Numbered from the stretch's first letter, positions 37,425 through 47,978 are shown. The stretch: 64,000 nt of DNA from Marinicella rhabdoformis (GCF_009671245.1 NZ_VTFS01000001.1:407914-471913), one strand, 5' to 3'. A program made the numbers and translations. Notes: generated by a model not told the origin, from the sequence alone.

Positions 37425-38843
37425 TCACAAAGTTTCAACGCGGATTAAATTAGTTGTGCCTGACTGACCAAAAGGTACACCAGCAGTGATGATGAACTGG
37501 TCATTGGGCTTGGCTTCTTTGTGATCAACAATCACTTGTTTGGCAATTTCAACCATCTCATCAGAGTTGGTCGCATCTTCACTCAACACTGGCTGAATAC
37601 CCCAAGAAAGTGTGAGTTGATGGCATGATTTGATTGAAGGTGAAACGGCTAATACGGTTGTTGGCACCCTATTTCTTGCTACACGAAGCGCTGTTGCACC
37701 TGAGCTTGAAAAACAACACATCACTTTAAGCCCAAGTGTTGATGCCATATGACAGGCTGCAGAAGAAACCGCATCCGGTGTATTTTTTTCAGCCCTGACT
37801 TTACGTTCAACCATGCGTTCTTTGTAATCACCATCAGCTTCTACTGTTTTGGCAATCGTGTCCATAGTTTCTACAGCTTTTACAGGAAAGTCACCGGTGG
37901 CAGTTTCAGCAGACAACATCACGGCATCAGTCCCATCGAAAATGGCATTCGCCACATCATTGGCCTCAGCTCGAGTGGGTATTGGGCTGTGAATCATAGA
38001 CTCCAGCATCTGCGTTGCAGTTACCACTGGTTTTCCTTTTTCTCTGGCCTTTCTGATTAACCGTTTTTGTAACATGGGCACTTTTTCAGCTGACAACTCA
38101 ACACCCAAGTCACCACGAGCTACCATGATGCCATCGGCCGTTTTTAATATTTCTTTGTAATTTCGAATGGCACCCGGCTTTTCAATTTTTGCCATTAACT
38201 TGGCATTTGATTCATTCAGCGAAAGGTAATGCTTGGCCAACAACAAATCATCCCGGTTTCTAACAAAACTCAAAGCCACCCAATCCACGTCCAAAGCCGC
38301 ACCAGTGGCGATGTCTTCAATGTCTTTTTTTGTTACAGCTGCCAAGGATAAATCTGCAGATGGAATGTTAATGCCTTTGTTGTTACTCAGCACACCACCT
38401 CGCACCACTTCAGAATGAATGGTACCGGCTTTCACTTCAACCACTTTCAATGACAACCGCCCATCATCCAACAAAATCACATCATTGGCTTTAACGTCCT
38501 TATACAAGCCACTGTAACTGATTCCAACACCATGTTCATCTCCAGCTTTCGTCTTGTCCGCATACAACTTGAACCGCTGACTTTCGGTTAAAGTCACCCT
38601 GTCATTTTTGAATCGACCTACCCTGATTTTTGGCCCTTGTAAGTCCTGTAAAATACCCACAATGACACCCAAACTTTTGGCCACTTGACGAATGTTTTTT
38701 ACATTGTTTTCATGGTCTTCTGCAGTACCATGTGAGAAATTAAGGCGGAACACATTCACACCAGTTTGAATGAGTGTTTTGATTTGATCTGGGGAAGAAC
38801 TTGCTGGGCCCAAAGTTGCTACAATCTTGGTTTTCCTTTTCAT
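37425..38843 (-). CDS. pyk: Pyruvate kinase
   Basis: It makes pyruvate and ATP from phosphoenolpyruvate. The 472 residues begin MKRKTKIVATLGPASSS, followed by VFRLNFSHGTAEDH, ILQDLQGPKIRVG, the active-site LMAKIEKPGAI and MVARGDLGVEL, and AVMLSAETATGDFPVKAV. The ATG at 38843 matches the family start; an upstream in-frame codon adds 16 unrelated residues. It stands alone. Confidence 0.97.
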   Translation of the reverse strand: MKRKTKIVATLGPASSSPDQIKTLIQTGVNVFRLNFSHGTAEDHENNVKNIRQVAKSLGVIVGILQDLQGPKIRVGRFKNDRVTLTESQRFKLYADKTKAGDEHGVGISYSGLYKDVKANDVILLDDGRLSLKVVEVKAGTIHSEVVRGGVLSNNKGINIPSADLSLAAVTKKDIEDIATGAALDVDWVALSFVRNRDDLLLAKHYLSLNESNAKLMAKIEKPGAIRNYKEILKTADGIMVARGDLGVELSAEKVPMLQKRLIRKAREKGKPVVTATQMLESMIHSPIPTRAEANDVANAIFDGTDAVMLSAETATGDFPVKAVETMDTIAKTVEADGDYKERMVERKVRAEKNTPDAVSSAACHMASTLGLKVMCCFSSSGATALRVARNRVPTTVLAVSPSIKSCHQLTLSWGIQPVLSEDATNSDEMVEIAKQVIVDHKEAKPNDQFIITAGVPFGQSGTTNLIRVETL

Positions 38844-38952
38844 GAATAAGACAGAGAAGTAAAAAACTTTATGATAAACTTTTTTTATCAAACTTTCATG
38901 TCAATTTGATGGTCAATAGATATAATATTCTTTGCTTTTAATTAAAAATACC

Positions 38953-39342
38953 ATGGCCTTAATCAATTGCCCATCTTGTAGAACCAAAATATCAACCATA
39001 GCAGAGGCTTGTCCCAATTGCGGCTTTGCCATGAAAAAGGACGGCAAAGCCAACCCTGAAGAAATCAAACTCTTCCTCAAAAGACAACTGAGAGATCGCA
39101 TGTACATCTTGAGGATGTTCAGTTACGTTGCCATGAGTATTACCATGATTGGTGCACTGCCCATGCTTTGGGATTACATCAAAGGGTTAGAAATTGGTGA
39201 AGCTGTTGTGCTGAAAGAACATTGGGGCATTTATGTTGTTGCGATTGGATTTTTTTGCTACCTCATCATTCGAGGCACCATGATTTATGTTAAATCAGAG
39301 CATCGAAAAAAGTGGAAAGAAGCCAATAACTTGATTAATTAA
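38953..39342 (+). CDS. Zinc-ribbon membrane protein, unknown function
   Basis: A 129-residue protein. The N terminus has a zinc ribbon, CPSC followed by CPNCGFAMKK. A charged helix (about 40-56) leads to two transmembrane helices (about 62-80 and 95-112) and a basic tail. Such proteins are common and uncharacterised. Divergent from pyk and convergent with the GGDEF gene. Confidence 0.75.
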   Translation: MALINCPSCRTKISTIAEACPNCGFAMKKDGKANPEEIKLFLKRQLRDRMYILRMFSYVAMSITMIGALPMLWDYIKGLEIGEAVVLKEHWGIYVVAIGFFCYLIIRGTMIYVKSEHRKKWKEANNLIN

Positions 39343-39365
39343 TCAGTATTCAATGATCATTGCAC

Positions 39366-40388
39366 TTAGCCTTGATTAATTACCAAGTTCCTGCCTGAAG
39401 ATTTTGCCATATACAGTCGCCTGTCCGCTTCAGCATGTAACGCTTTGAAAGAAATGTGCTTATCATCACTGACTGAGACTCCACAACTCACCGAGTAAGT
39501 CAAAGCCTCACCATCAACTTCAATCTTTTGTGCAGAAACCTGGGTCCTGATAGATTCAGCCAAAATAGAAGCCTGTTCTAAACTGGTATTAGCACAAATC
39601 AAACAGAACTCTTCACCTCCTATTCGGAATGCATGGTTTGGATGATTGACACAATCATTAATGACTTTTGAAAAGTTTTTTAAAATCAAATCACCAATAT
39701 CATGACCATGCGTATCATTGATGACTTTAAAGTGATCTAAATCCAAAACAACCACAGCCAACTGCTTATATTTGAACTGTGTTTGACTTTGGGCTGCTTC
39801 AAAATAGGTTTGAAGCAAGCTTCTATTATTCAAGCCCGTTAAGTGATCGGTACTTGCCATTTTCTTTAGCTTGGCTTGAGAATCAACTGTAGCTTTTTCA
39901 TAAGCATGAGATAGACCCCAAGTAAGCAATGTCCCAAAAACAATATTGGCCACAGAAGCCGCCTCCTTTAATTCAACGGGCAAATCAATGAAAACCAAGA
40001 AAGACAGCACGAACAACGTCAAAAAAAATAACGTCATTAGGAAACCACGTTTTAATCCGAGTAACAGATACGAAATTAAAGGAATGACTTGAACCCAAAT
40101 ATAAATGTTGCTACTGACATTGCTTCTGGTTAATGCAAACAACATCAGAGCATAAAAAATCAACACATAAGTCATCGTCAATTGTCGAAATTTTGCCAAC
40201 GGCAATTTTCGATAAACTTGAAAAAACAACCACAAAGATATGCCACCTGCAACCAACTCTAAACTGGCAAGCAGGAATAAACCTCTATTGAAATTGATCA
40301 GAAAAAAAATCAAACCACCCAATGCCGTAATAAACAAGAGGGCTTTAAATACCCGTCTCTTATAAGGGTTGACTTGAGATTCAATCAT
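39366..40388 (-). CDS. Membrane-bound diguanylate cyclase (GGDEF)
   Basis: A 340-residue protein with about six transmembrane helices in residues 15-160 and a C-terminal GGDEF domain. STDHLTGLNNRS begins the domain and the active site is GGEEF at 257-261, so cyclic di-GMP synthesis is expected. The product-inhibition RxxD motif is not seen five residues before it. The membrane part is not a named sensor that I recognise. Single gene. Confidence 0.9.
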   Translation of the reverse strand: MIESQVNPYKRRVFKALLFITALGGLIFFLINFNRGLFLLASLELVAGGISLWLFFQVYRKLPLAKFRQLTMTYVLIFYALMLFALTRSNVSSNIYIWVQVIPLISYLLLGLKRGFLMTLFFLTLFVLSFLVFIDLPVELKEAASVANIVFGTLLTWGLSHAYEKATVDSQAKLKKMASTDHLTGLNNRSLLQTYFEAAQSQTQFKYKQLAVVVLDLDHFKVINDTHGHDIGDLILKNFSKVINDCVNHPNHAFRIGGEEFCLICANTSLEQASILAESIRTQVSAQKIEVDGEALTYSVSCGVSVSDDKHISFKALHAEADRRLYMAKSSGRNLVINQG

Positions 40389-40477
40389 GTATTTTGGGGG
40401 TTTGTGGTGGTGGATAACGCCCTACATGATAACTAAAAACAAAAATGAACACAAATTCAGTTTTAATGAACGGTAAA

Positions 40478-41893
40478 TTATCCGAATTGATTCATGACGA
40501 ATTGTTCGACTTGATCAAGAATCAATTGCTTGTCTGTATCTGGGTATTCAGCACGAACACGTTCCAATTCTTCAAACCACCACTCAAAGCCGTCACCATA
40601 CCTTTGGTTCAGACGTTCAGATACTGACTGTTGCCAATCGGTTTGTTCCTCAGCAGTGAGTAATTCTGGGAAGTTTCTCGCTTTATAACGTTTCAACAGC
40701 TCATCTGCACGCGCATCTTTTAATCCAGAATCACCCCAAGGTAAGGTTTGTGGATCGGCGGCCTGCCAAGCTGATAACTCCGCTTTGTCTTGGTAGCTGA
40801 AAAAGCCTGAGTAGATCATTTCATCAACATCATCAGAGGCGTTTTCATACTTTTGATTGAACACCTCAGCCGCTTTTTTAGCCACGCTGGGGTCCGCTTT
40901 GATTAATTCCAAATGTGCTTTACAGGCAGGGTAATCCAAATTCAATCGTTCTAAGTCCACACCCTTTAAGACGGACAGCGGCGCAACAAAAGGCACCTTA
41001 TTGATGTGTACCGTTTTCAATGGGACTCGCTCAACGCCTTCTGGCAAATCTGCAGTAGGCGTATATATCCTGTCTCTGATGTCATTCACAGACAATGACA
41101 ACAAATCTTGCGGTGCAGCTGCCAAATCATAACAGACCACACCATTTTTATTGGTCGGGTGCATGGCCAAAGGGACAAACACGGACAAACAACCCCGAGA
41201 TGCTGGAATCTTGCCACTGACATGAACAAATGGTTGCATCAACTGCCAGTTCAATAAAGTCCTGACCGTGTCTTTGTTGCGTAAACCCAATGCAAATTCA
41301 AACAATTTGGGCTGTTTTTGTTTGACCAAGCGTGCCATTTGTATGGTGGCTTCCACATCAGATAAGGCATCATGAGCCGCCTCATGCTTCAAACCATTGG
41401 CTTCGGTCAACATTTCCAAACGAAAACTGGGCATACCGTCTTCTCGATTTGGCCATGTGATGCCTTCAGGGCGCAAGGCATAACAAGCGCGCATCAAGTC
41501 CAGCACATCCCAACGCGAATTACCGTTCATGTATTCGCGTTGATAAGGGTCAAATAAGTTGCGGTAAAACAATGACCTGACACACTCGTCATCAAATCGA
41601 ATGCTGTTATAACCCACCGCACAGTTATTTTCTTGTGACAAAATGTCATGAATTTTAGCGGCAAAATCAACCTCCTTCATGCCCTTTTCTTGGCATTCTT
41701 GCGGCGTGATGCCAGTTATCATGCAACTTTCTGGCGAGGGCAAATAATCCAAAGTGGGCTGACAATAAAACATGTCAGGATCACCAATAGGATTCAAGTC
41801 CTCATCTGTCCTGATGCCAGCAAATTGCGCAATCCGATCAAACCTCGGGTTGATGCCAAAAGTTTCCAAGTCATACCAATAGAATGTTTTCAT
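40478..41893 (-). CDS. sbcB: Exodeoxyribonuclease I
   Basis: Single-strand 3'-5' exonuclease of 471 residues. The DEDDh motifs are visible: FYWYDLETFG at the start, VGYNSIRFDDECVR, and AHDALSDVEATI. The C-terminal SH3-like and helical domains follow. The ATG at 41893 has GGAG 7 nt upstream and is separated by one base from the DUF368 stop, so it may be the last gene of the rnf transcript. Confidence 0.94.
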   Translation of the reverse strand: MKTFYWYDLETFGINPRFDRIAQFAGIRTDEDLNPIGDPDMFYCQPTLDYLPSPESCMITGITPQECQEKGMKEVDFAAKIHDILSQENNCAVGYNSIRFDDECVRSLFYRNLFDPYQREYMNGNSRWDVLDLMRACYALRPEGITWPNREDGMPSFRLEMLTEANGLKHEAAHDALSDVEATIQMARLVKQKQPKLFEFALGLRNKDTVRTLLNWQLMQPFVHVSGKIPASRGCLSVFVPLAMHPTNKNGVVCYDLAAAPQDLLSLSVNDIRDRIYTPTADLPEGVERVPLKTVHINKVPFVAPLSVLKGVDLERLNLDYPACKAHLELIKADPSVAKKAAEVFNQKYENASDDVDEMIYSGFFSYQDKAELSAWQAADPQTLPWGDSGLKDARADELLKRYKARNFPELLTAEEQTDWQQSVSERLNQRYGDGFEWWFEELERVRAEYPDTDKQLILDQVEQFVMNQFG

Positions 41894-41894
41894 T

Positions 41895-42773
41895 TCATCG
41901 CTCCATTTTTTTGCGGACAACTTTCTTGCTGTCAAATTTTGCCAACAGCCAAACCACTGTGGCCGCCAGCACCATCATTGAAATTGCCATCGCCAATTGT
42001 GGCTGCTCAGTTGCCATTGGCATGACATTAGTGGCAGCTACTTTCCAAGGCCAAACTTTAATCAACGTGCCCAACATCAGTCCTGACAAAAAGAAAATCA
42101 TGGCCCGATAAAAATTCGACATCAACCACTTCAATACTTTTGAAAAAACCAATAAGCCAATCAAACAACCGAAAGCAAACACCAAAAGCACCATATAGTT
42201 TTTGTCAGATACGGCTTGAAGCAACACTTCATACTTGCCCAATAGCAACAAAATCAAAGAGCCAGACAAGCCAGGTAATATCATGGCACAAATCGCTATG
42301 GCACCTGCCATGAACACACCCAGTAATCCACTGGGTAACACTTCACCCACTTGCGTGCTGAGCAGGTAACTCAAAGCAATGCCCAACAACAAAAACAACA
42401 AATGGAAAATAGGCCCTTTCTTTTGCTGTGACAGCAACAAGACCGCAGAGGCCACTATCAAACCAAAGAAAAAGGACCACGTTGGAATGGCTTGACTGGC
42501 CAATAAGTATTTAATCAAAGAGGCAAACACCAAAATCGAAGTAACCATGCCTGCAAATACAGACAACAAGAACCAACCATCAATTTGTCGCCAAAATGCT
42601 TTGAACTGCCCGGTAAACAGTTGTTTAAAGGTCTCTCCATTGACTGAAGCCAAAGCCGTAATCAATCGCTGATAAATTCCAACAATCAAAGCAATCGTAC
42701 CGCCAGACACACCCGGCACCAAATCGGCCACGCCCATCATCATGCCTTTTAAATAGGTAAACAGGTAGATCAT
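41895..42773 (-). CDS. DUF368 membrane protein (PopT-type undecaprenyl phosphate translocase)
   Basis: A 292-residue protein with eight or more transmembrane helices. The N-terminal GVADLVPGVSGGTIALIVGIY and the later AMILPGLSGSLILLLLGKYE repeats are the DUF368 signature. Members called PopT recycle undecaprenyl phosphate across the inner membrane for cell-wall synthesis; this function is known from the family, not shown here. Its ATG overlaps the rnfE stop, so it is translated with the Rnf genes. Confidence 0.85.
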   Translation of the reverse strand: MIYLFTYLKGMMMGVADLVPGVSGGTIALIVGIYQRLITALASVNGETFKQLFTGQFKAFWRQIDGWFLLSVFAGMVTSILVFASLIKYLLASQAIPTWSFFFGLIVASAVLLLSQQKKGPIFHLLFLLLGIALSYLLSTQVGEVLPSGLLGVFMAGAIAICAMILPGLSGSLILLLLGKYEVLLQAVSDKNYMVLLVFAFGCLIGLLVFSKVLKWLMSNFYRAMIFFLSGLMLGTLIKVWPWKVAATNVMPMATEQPQLAMAISMMVLAATVVWLLAKFDSKKVVRKKMER

Positions 42774-43420
42774 ATGTTGCCCTCTTTATTTTTTATATCT
42801 CGGTGATTCTTCCAAGCCACCAACAAGCCCAAAGCAAAGAAAGCCCCCGGCGGCAAGATGGCAATGAGAAAGCCGCCATAATCCGCTACCAATGTCACTT
42901 CTAAGTATCGACCTAAATCACCAAACAGTAAATGTGCTCCTTGAAATACAGTACCCTGTCCAATCACTTCACGCATCACGCCGATCAATATCAACACCAA
43001 GGCAAAGCCCAGACCAACAAAAAAACCATCTTTAAGTGCCAAACCCAAATCATTTTTTGATGCAAAAGCCTCAGCTCGAGCCATGATGACGCAGTTGGTC
43101 ACGATCAATGGTATAAATATGCCTAAGGCCAAATACAGCTCATGAAAGTAAGCATTCATCATCATTTCCAAAGCTGTGACCACTGAAGCAATCAACAACA
43201 CAAACAGCGGAATGCGGATTTCTTTGTGCGTAATAGGACGAATCACAGAAACCAAAACATTGGTCACCAATAAGACAAAAATGGTCGCCAGACCCATGCC
43301 TAAAGCATTGATGGCTGTATTGGATACGGCCAAAAGCGGACACAAACCCAACATCTGCACCAAGGCGGCATTGTTATCCCACAACCGTGTTTTGATGAAC
43401 TTTTTATTTGCTTCATTCAT
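42770..43420 (-). CDS. rnfE: Rnf electron transport complex subunit RnfE
   Basis: A 216-residue inner-membrane subunit with six transmembrane helices. LWDNNAALVQMLGLCPLLAVSNTAINALGMG, the PLIVTNCVIMARAEAFA motif and the C-terminal ILPPGAFFALGLLVAW segment identify it. Overlaps rnfG by 8 bp and the DUF368 gene by 4 bp. Confidence 0.95.
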   Translation of the reverse strand: MNEANKKFIKTRLWDNNAALVQMLGLCPLLAVSNTAINALGMGLATIFVLLVTNVLVSVIRPITHKEIRIPLFVLLIASVVTALEMMMNAYFHELYLALGIFIPLIVTNCVIMARAEAFASKNDLGLALKDGFFVGLGFALVLILIGVMREVIGQGTVFQGAHLLFGDLGRYLEVTLVADYGGFLIAILPPGAFFALGLLVAWKNHRDIKNKEGNI

Positions 43421-44087
43421 CTTTTTTTCCTACTCGCGCCGATATTGCCGGCTCAGCTTCATGGGTTCTCATTCGCCAACCTTGCTTTTGCCATAGCTCT
43501 TGATGATTTTCAAAATATTTCAGCGCTTTTTTCACCGCCGAAACCACAGCCCTTGGTGTGATAGTGGCACCTGTGATTTGATCAAATTTTCCACCGTCTT
43601 TTTTTACTGACCATTCGGCTTGTGTTACTTTATTGAGCTGTTGACCTTCAAATTGTAGCAACCAATCGCCTTTGCGTCGCTCGATTAAATCACCCAATCC
43701 CGGTGTTTCTTTATGTCCCAACACTTCAACAGCCGTGATGCGGCCATCTGCCCTGACACCCACCATCAGTTCGATGTCACCTGAGTATCCATTTTGTGCG
43801 ATGACTGGAATCGCAGCGACTGAAAACTCGCCTTTTAAATAGCCTAAATATACATCTGCGGCTTTTCTGTGCCCCAAAATAACAGGCTCATTAACCGTTA
43901 ATTTTTCTGCCAACACATCATTATCGTAACTGCCTTCTGGCATCAGCAAAGCCAGTGACCTCATCAAGGCACGCTCTTTTTGTTCAGCAATGGGTGCGGC
44001 TGTAAAAGCATCAGATCCCATCAGTAATGCACTGGCCAACGCTGTCATCACAGCCAATATCAAAGGCAATAAATACTTCTTATTCAT
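43413..44087 (-). CDS. rnfG: Rnf complex FMN-binding subunit RnfG
   Basis: A 224-residue protein with one N-terminal helix and a periplasmic FMN-binding domain. The covalent flavin site is the Thr in DQITGATITPRAVV near residue 175. LGHKETPGLGDLIE is also typical. Overlaps both neighbours in the rnf operon. Confidence 0.95.
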   Translation of the reverse strand: MNKKYLLPLILAVMTALASALLMGSDAFTAAPIAEQKERALMRSLALLMPEGSYDNDVLAEKLTVNEPVILGHRKAADVYLGYLKGEFSVAAIPVIAQNGYSGDIELMVGVRADGRITAVEVLGHKETPGLGDLIERRKGDWLLQFEGQQLNKVTQAEWSVKKDGGKFDQITGATITPRAVVSAVKKALKYFENHQELWQKQGWRMRTHEAEPAISARVGKKDE

Positions 44088-45196
44088 TCTCCGCCTTGCC
44101 CCTTTTTCTTGTTCTCATAAGAGTCTTTATGTCCATAGGCTTGGGGAATGGTCAATTGATCAATCAAAGGTGCTGCCATGTTCATCAGTAATACGGCAAA
44201 AGCCACACCATCAGGAAAAGAACCAAATTGTCGAATCAACACGGTCAAAATGGCCACACCCGCAGCAAATATCAACTTACCTTTCATGGATGAGCAGCCT
44301 GAAGTCGGATCAGTAGCAATAAAAAATGCCGCCAGCATCAAACCACCAGAAAAGACATGCTGCATCGGTGACATGAACGTATCAGAATCATAGGCATAAA
44401 ACAGATAGGAAAAAACACAAGTCACTACCAACAACGTCACAGGCACATGCCAAGTGATGATTTTTTTATACAGCAAAACCAAGCCGCCGATGAACAACCA
44501 ATTGGCCACCCATTCCCAACCCAACCCGCCAAAATCACCAAAGATTTTTTGCGTCACCACTTCACTGTAGGCCAAACCTTGTTGCTGACCTGTTTGTAAT
44601 GCAGACAAAGGTGTGGCTGCAGTTACGGCATCAACTGTTGCGCCATCATGACCGCGAAATACCCAAGAAAGTATCTCTGTAACTGACAACGAAGCCTGAT
44701 CCATGCCCCAAGGCGACAGCCACAAGGCCATGCTTTGAGGAAACGAAATCAAGATCACCGCAAAACCCACCATCGCTGGATTAAAAATATTGTGCCCTAA
44801 ACCCCCATACAGGTGTTTGGCAACCACAATGGCAAAGAACATCCCAACAACAGCCACATACCAAGGCGCAATCGGCGAAATACACAGCGCAAACAATACC
44901 GCCGTCACTGGTACTGACAGGTCGCTCAGAAAAGGTTTGATGCGATGCGTGTTTGTTGCGTATCTTTTCCTTAAACACAAAAACTCAAATAACATGCCTG
45001 CACTGGTGGCAATGACAATTTGTACCAACAAACCGACCCCAAAATAAACCACATGGGCAACGGTGGCCGGCAACAAGGCAATCAACACCCAGGCCATGAC
45101 TTTTTGCACACTGACTTTGGCGCGTTGGTGCGGTGCTGATGAAAGTTTTTTACCTGCAGGTATTTTAGTGGCTTGATTGTTAGCCTGGTCATTCAT
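44084..45196 (-). CDS. rnfD: Rnf complex subunit RnfD
   Basis: A polytopic membrane subunit of about 370 residues. The flavin attachment site is in VDAVTAATPLSALQ, and LYGGLGHNIFNPAMVGFA and ATDPTSGCSSMKGKLIF are conserved. The N-terminal cytoplasmic part is unusually charged. The ATG at 45196 is chosen; a GTG lies just before it. GGAGG lies 8-9 nt upstream. Confidence 0.95.
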   Translation of the reverse strand: MNDQANNQATKIPAGKKLSSAPHQRAKVSVQKVMAWVLIALLPATVAHVVYFGVGLLVQIVIATSAGMLFEFLCLRKRYATNTHRIKPFLSDLSVPVTAVLFALCISPIAPWYVAVVGMFFAIVVAKHLYGGLGHNIFNPAMVGFAVILISFPQSMALWLSPWGMDQASLSVTEILSWVFRGHDGATVDAVTAATPLSALQTGQQQGLAYSEVVTQKIFGDFGGLGWEWVANWLFIGGLVLLYKKIITWHVPVTLLVVTCVFSYLFYAYDSDTFMSPMQHVFSGGLMLAAFFIATDPTSGCSSMKGKLIFAAGVAILTVLIRQFGSFPDGVAFAVLLMNMAAPLIDQLTIPQAYGHKDSYENKKKGQGGE

Positions 45197-46751
45197 CACT
45201 TTGGCCCTCCTCTTTTTTGTCCTTCATTTGCTTGATGCGGGCTAAAACGTCTGAAATTTCTTTCTTCGCCACTTTCTTGTCTTTTAATTGACTGGTTTTG
45301 GCTCTCCTTTTCGCTTGCCTTTCTTGTTTTAATCTAATCAAACGCGCTTCCCTGGCTTCAAAACGTTCTTTGGCCTGCTCAGCTTTTGTTTTTTTGAAGT
45401 CTAAATAGCGCAGCTCGGCTTTACCATAGCGGTAAAAGTCTACCAAATCAATTTGGCTCGGACACACATAGGCACAAGCACCACATTCAATGCAGTCGAA
45501 TAAATTGTGATCACGCGCCTTTTCTAAATCATTACCGTCTTCGTTGCCATTGATATACCAAAACAGCTGTTGTGGCAGCAGGTCTTGAGGGCAAACCTTG
45601 ACACAATCGCCGCAACGAATGCACGGCATGTCATTATTTGGCATACCTAGATCTGGTAGCACTTGGTTTTCGGCTTTCATCAACAGCAAGCAGTTACTGG
45701 TTTTATCGATGCCAATGTCATCATCAGGCATAGCAAAACCCATCATTGGCCCACCGACAACCAAACGGCTTTGTTGTATTTCTTGCGCGCCCGCATCAGT
45801 CAGTAGGTCACGCATCGGCGTGCCAATTCGTGCCAAATAATTACAAGGTTTGGCAACCTGCTCTCCAGTAACCGTGATTACACGCTCAATCAAAGGTTGC
45901 CCCATATACACGGCATCATGTAAAGCTTTGGCTGTTGCAACATTCTGCATTAATACACCCAAAGCCAAAGGCGTTTCACCTGCTGGCACCTGCTTTCCAG
46001 TCAACACTTCTATCAACTGCTTTTCGCCACCTGTCGGATAAATACTCGGTACTTTGATAACAGAAAAGTGCTCAATATTTAACTCATTAATGGCAGCCTC
46101 TAATGCCGATTGCACACCACCCAAGCTGTCCTCAATGGCTATGATGGTTTGGAATGCATCAGCTGCTTGCATCATCAAAGCAGAGCCTTTGACCACTTCG
46201 ATGGCCTGCTCCAACATCAAGCGCTCATCGCAGGCGATGTAAGGTTCACATTCGGCACCATTGATGACCAGTGTTTCAACTGCTCTTTGACCCGTTTTGT
46301 ATTTAAGGTGCGTTGGAAAACCGGCGCCACCCATGCCCAAGATGCCCGCTGGTTTCATCACTTTTTGAATGTTATGTGCTGTGATTTCAGCCGGGTACAA
46401 AGGTGTTAAGTCACACCACTGGTCTTTACCATCTGTCTCAATTTCAATCACTGTTGCCAGCGCGGCATCAGGTGCGCTGCTTGGCCTTTGTTGAATCGAA
46501 ACCACCGTTCCTGAACTGGAGGCATGTACATCTGATGCCATAGCGTACTCAGCTTTCGCAATACATTGGCCTTTAAAGACATAATCGCCCACTATGACAA
46601 CAGGTACTGCTTCAAATCCACGATTGACCCGCAAAGAGATCAATAAACGTTGAGGAATAGGGGCTGTCTTGATTGTCTGTTGGTTGACTTGGGTTTTGTG
46701 GTGATCCAACACCAAGCCGCCGTGAAATTGTGCTAAATGAATGTCACCCAT
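45189..46751 (-). CDS. rnfC: Rnf complex NADH-binding subunit RnfC
   Basis: A 520-residue peripheral subunit that binds NADH and FMN. GILGMGGAGFPTHLKY and INGAECEPYIACDERLM form the nucleotide/flavin region. Two 4Fe-4S motifs follow: CIRCGDCVKVCP and CIECGACAYVCP. The C-terminal tail is a long Lys/Arg/Glu-rich helix (residues about 440-520), as in many gammaproteobacterial RnfC proteins. Confidence 0.95.
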   Translation of the reverse strand: MGDIHLAQFHGGLVLDHHKTQVNQQTIKTAPIPQRLLISLRVNRGFEAVPVVIVGDYVFKGQCIAKAEYAMASDVHASSSGTVVSIQQRPSSAPDAALATVIEIETDGKDQWCDLTPLYPAEITAHNIQKVMKPAGILGMGGAGFPTHLKYKTGQRAVETLVINGAECEPYIACDERLMLEQAIEVVKGSALMMQAADAFQTIIAIEDSLGGVQSALEAAINELNIEHFSVIKVPSIYPTGGEKQLIEVLTGKQVPAGETPLALGVLMQNVATAKALHDAVYMGQPLIERVITVTGEQVAKPCNYLARIGTPMRDLLTDAGAQEIQQSRLVVGGPMMGFAMPDDDIGIDKTSNCLLLMKAENQVLPDLGMPNNDMPCIRCGDCVKVCPQDLLPQQLFWYINGNEDGNDLEKARDHNLFDCIECGACAYVCPSQIDLVDFYRYGKAELRYLDFKKTKAEQAKERFEAREARLIRLKQERQAKRRAKTSQLKDKKVAKKEISDVLARIKQMKDKKEEGQSDE

Positions 46752-46789
46752 TACATGCTCGCCTCACAATATGGACTCATAGTTTAGCC

Positions 46790-47371
46790 TCACAATCTTG
46801 CCTCTCTGGCACTTTGCCACAAAGCCGGTTGCTGCTGCCTTTGAACCGTCACTGGCAAGGGTGTATCAATTTTAATGATGCAATCAACAGGACAGGCGGG
46901 AATACACAAATCACATCCAGTGCACTCAGCAGCAATCACTGTGTGCATCAATTTGGCCGCACCCACAATGGCATCAACGGGACAAACCTGAATACACTTG
47001 GTGCAGCCTATACAGTCAGGTTCTACAATTTCAACAATGGTATCTACTGTTTCTTGACCGTTTTCAGGGTTCAGTTCCAGCACTTCTAAATCCAACAACT
47101 CTGCCAGTTTTTTGATGCCTTCTTCACCACCAGGCGGGCATTGGTTAATCGGTGCATCACCTTTAGCAATCGCTTCGGCATAAGGCTTACAGCCAGGGTA
47201 GTCACATTGACCACACTGGGTTTGTGGCAAAATGGCATTGATTTGTTCTACCACTGGATTGCCTTCAACTTTGAATTTACGAGACACCCAGATAATCAAG
47301 ATACCGAAAGCCAAAGCCAAAACGAACAAGGCAATTAAGGCACCAAAGTTATTCAGTAATCCGCTGTCCAT
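46790..47371 (-). CDS. rnfB: Rnf complex iron-sulfur subunit RnfB
   Basis: A 193-residue ferredoxin-like subunit with an N-terminal membrane helix. The first cluster is bound by [22 protein letters not shown] with CPPGG downstream; two further 4Fe-4S motifs are [12 protein letters not shown] and [12 protein letters not shown]. It lies between rnfA and rnfC. Confidence 0.96.
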   Translation of the reverse strand: MDSGLLNNFGALIALFVLALAFGILIIWVSRKFKVEGNPVVEQINAILPQTQCGQCDYPGCKPYAEAIAKGDAPINQCPPGGEEGIKKLAELLDLEVLELNPENGQETVDTIVEIVEPDCIGCTKCIQVCPVDAIVGAAKLMHTVIAAECTGCDLCIPACPVDCIIKIDTPLPVTVQRQQQPALWQSAREARL

Positions 47372-47399
47372 TATGGCGTCTTCTTCATTGTGTCACCCT

Positions 47400-47978
47400 T
47401 CACTGTGTCATTCCTGAAAACCCCATAAAAGCCAAAGACATGATGCCTGCGGTCATTAATGCGATGGGTAAACCTCGAAATGCGGCGGGGACATTGGCCA
47501 TTTCCAATCGTTCTCGGATGGCGGAAAACAACACCAACACCAAACCAAAACCGAATGAAGCACCCAAACCAAAGAATGCCGACTCCATTAAAGAATGCTG
47601 TTGTTGCACATTCAACAAGGCCACGCCCAAAACGGCGCAGTTGGTGGTGATCAATGGCAAGAACAAACCCAATACTTGGTAAAGTAAGGGAGAAGATTTG
47701 TGCAGAATCATTTCAGTGATTTGAACCGTCACGGCAATCACCAAAATAAAACTCAAAGTTTTGAGGTAGGCCAAATCCAATGGCACCAACAGATAAGTAT
47801 TGACCAAATAACTGACAATTGACGATAAGGTCAAAACAAAAGCGGTGGCAAAACTCATGCCCAAAGCCGACTTAAACTGACTGGAAACACCCATGAAAGG
47901 ACACAAACCCAAAAAGCGAACCAACACAAAGTTGTTCACAAAGGCCGCTCCCACAAATACCAGTAACCAATCAGTCAT
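47400..47978 (-). CDS. rnfA: Rnf complex subunit RnfA
   Basis: A 192-residue membrane subunit, first gene of rnf[46 protein letters not shown] and the final AFMGFSGM are diagnostic. The complex couples NADH-ferredoxin electron transfer to ion movement across the membrane. A tandem repeat and a palindromic element lie upstream of its start. Confidence 0.96.
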   Translation of the reverse strand: MTDWLLVFVGAAFVNNFVLVRFLGLCPFMGVSSQFKSALGMSFATAFVLTLSSIVSYLVNTYLLVPLDLAYLKTLSFILVIAVTVQITEMILHKSSPLLYQVLGLFLPLITTNCAVLGVALLNVQQQHSLMESAFFGLGASFGFGLVLVLFSAIRERLEMANVPAAFRGLPIALMTAGIMSLAFMGFSGMTQ

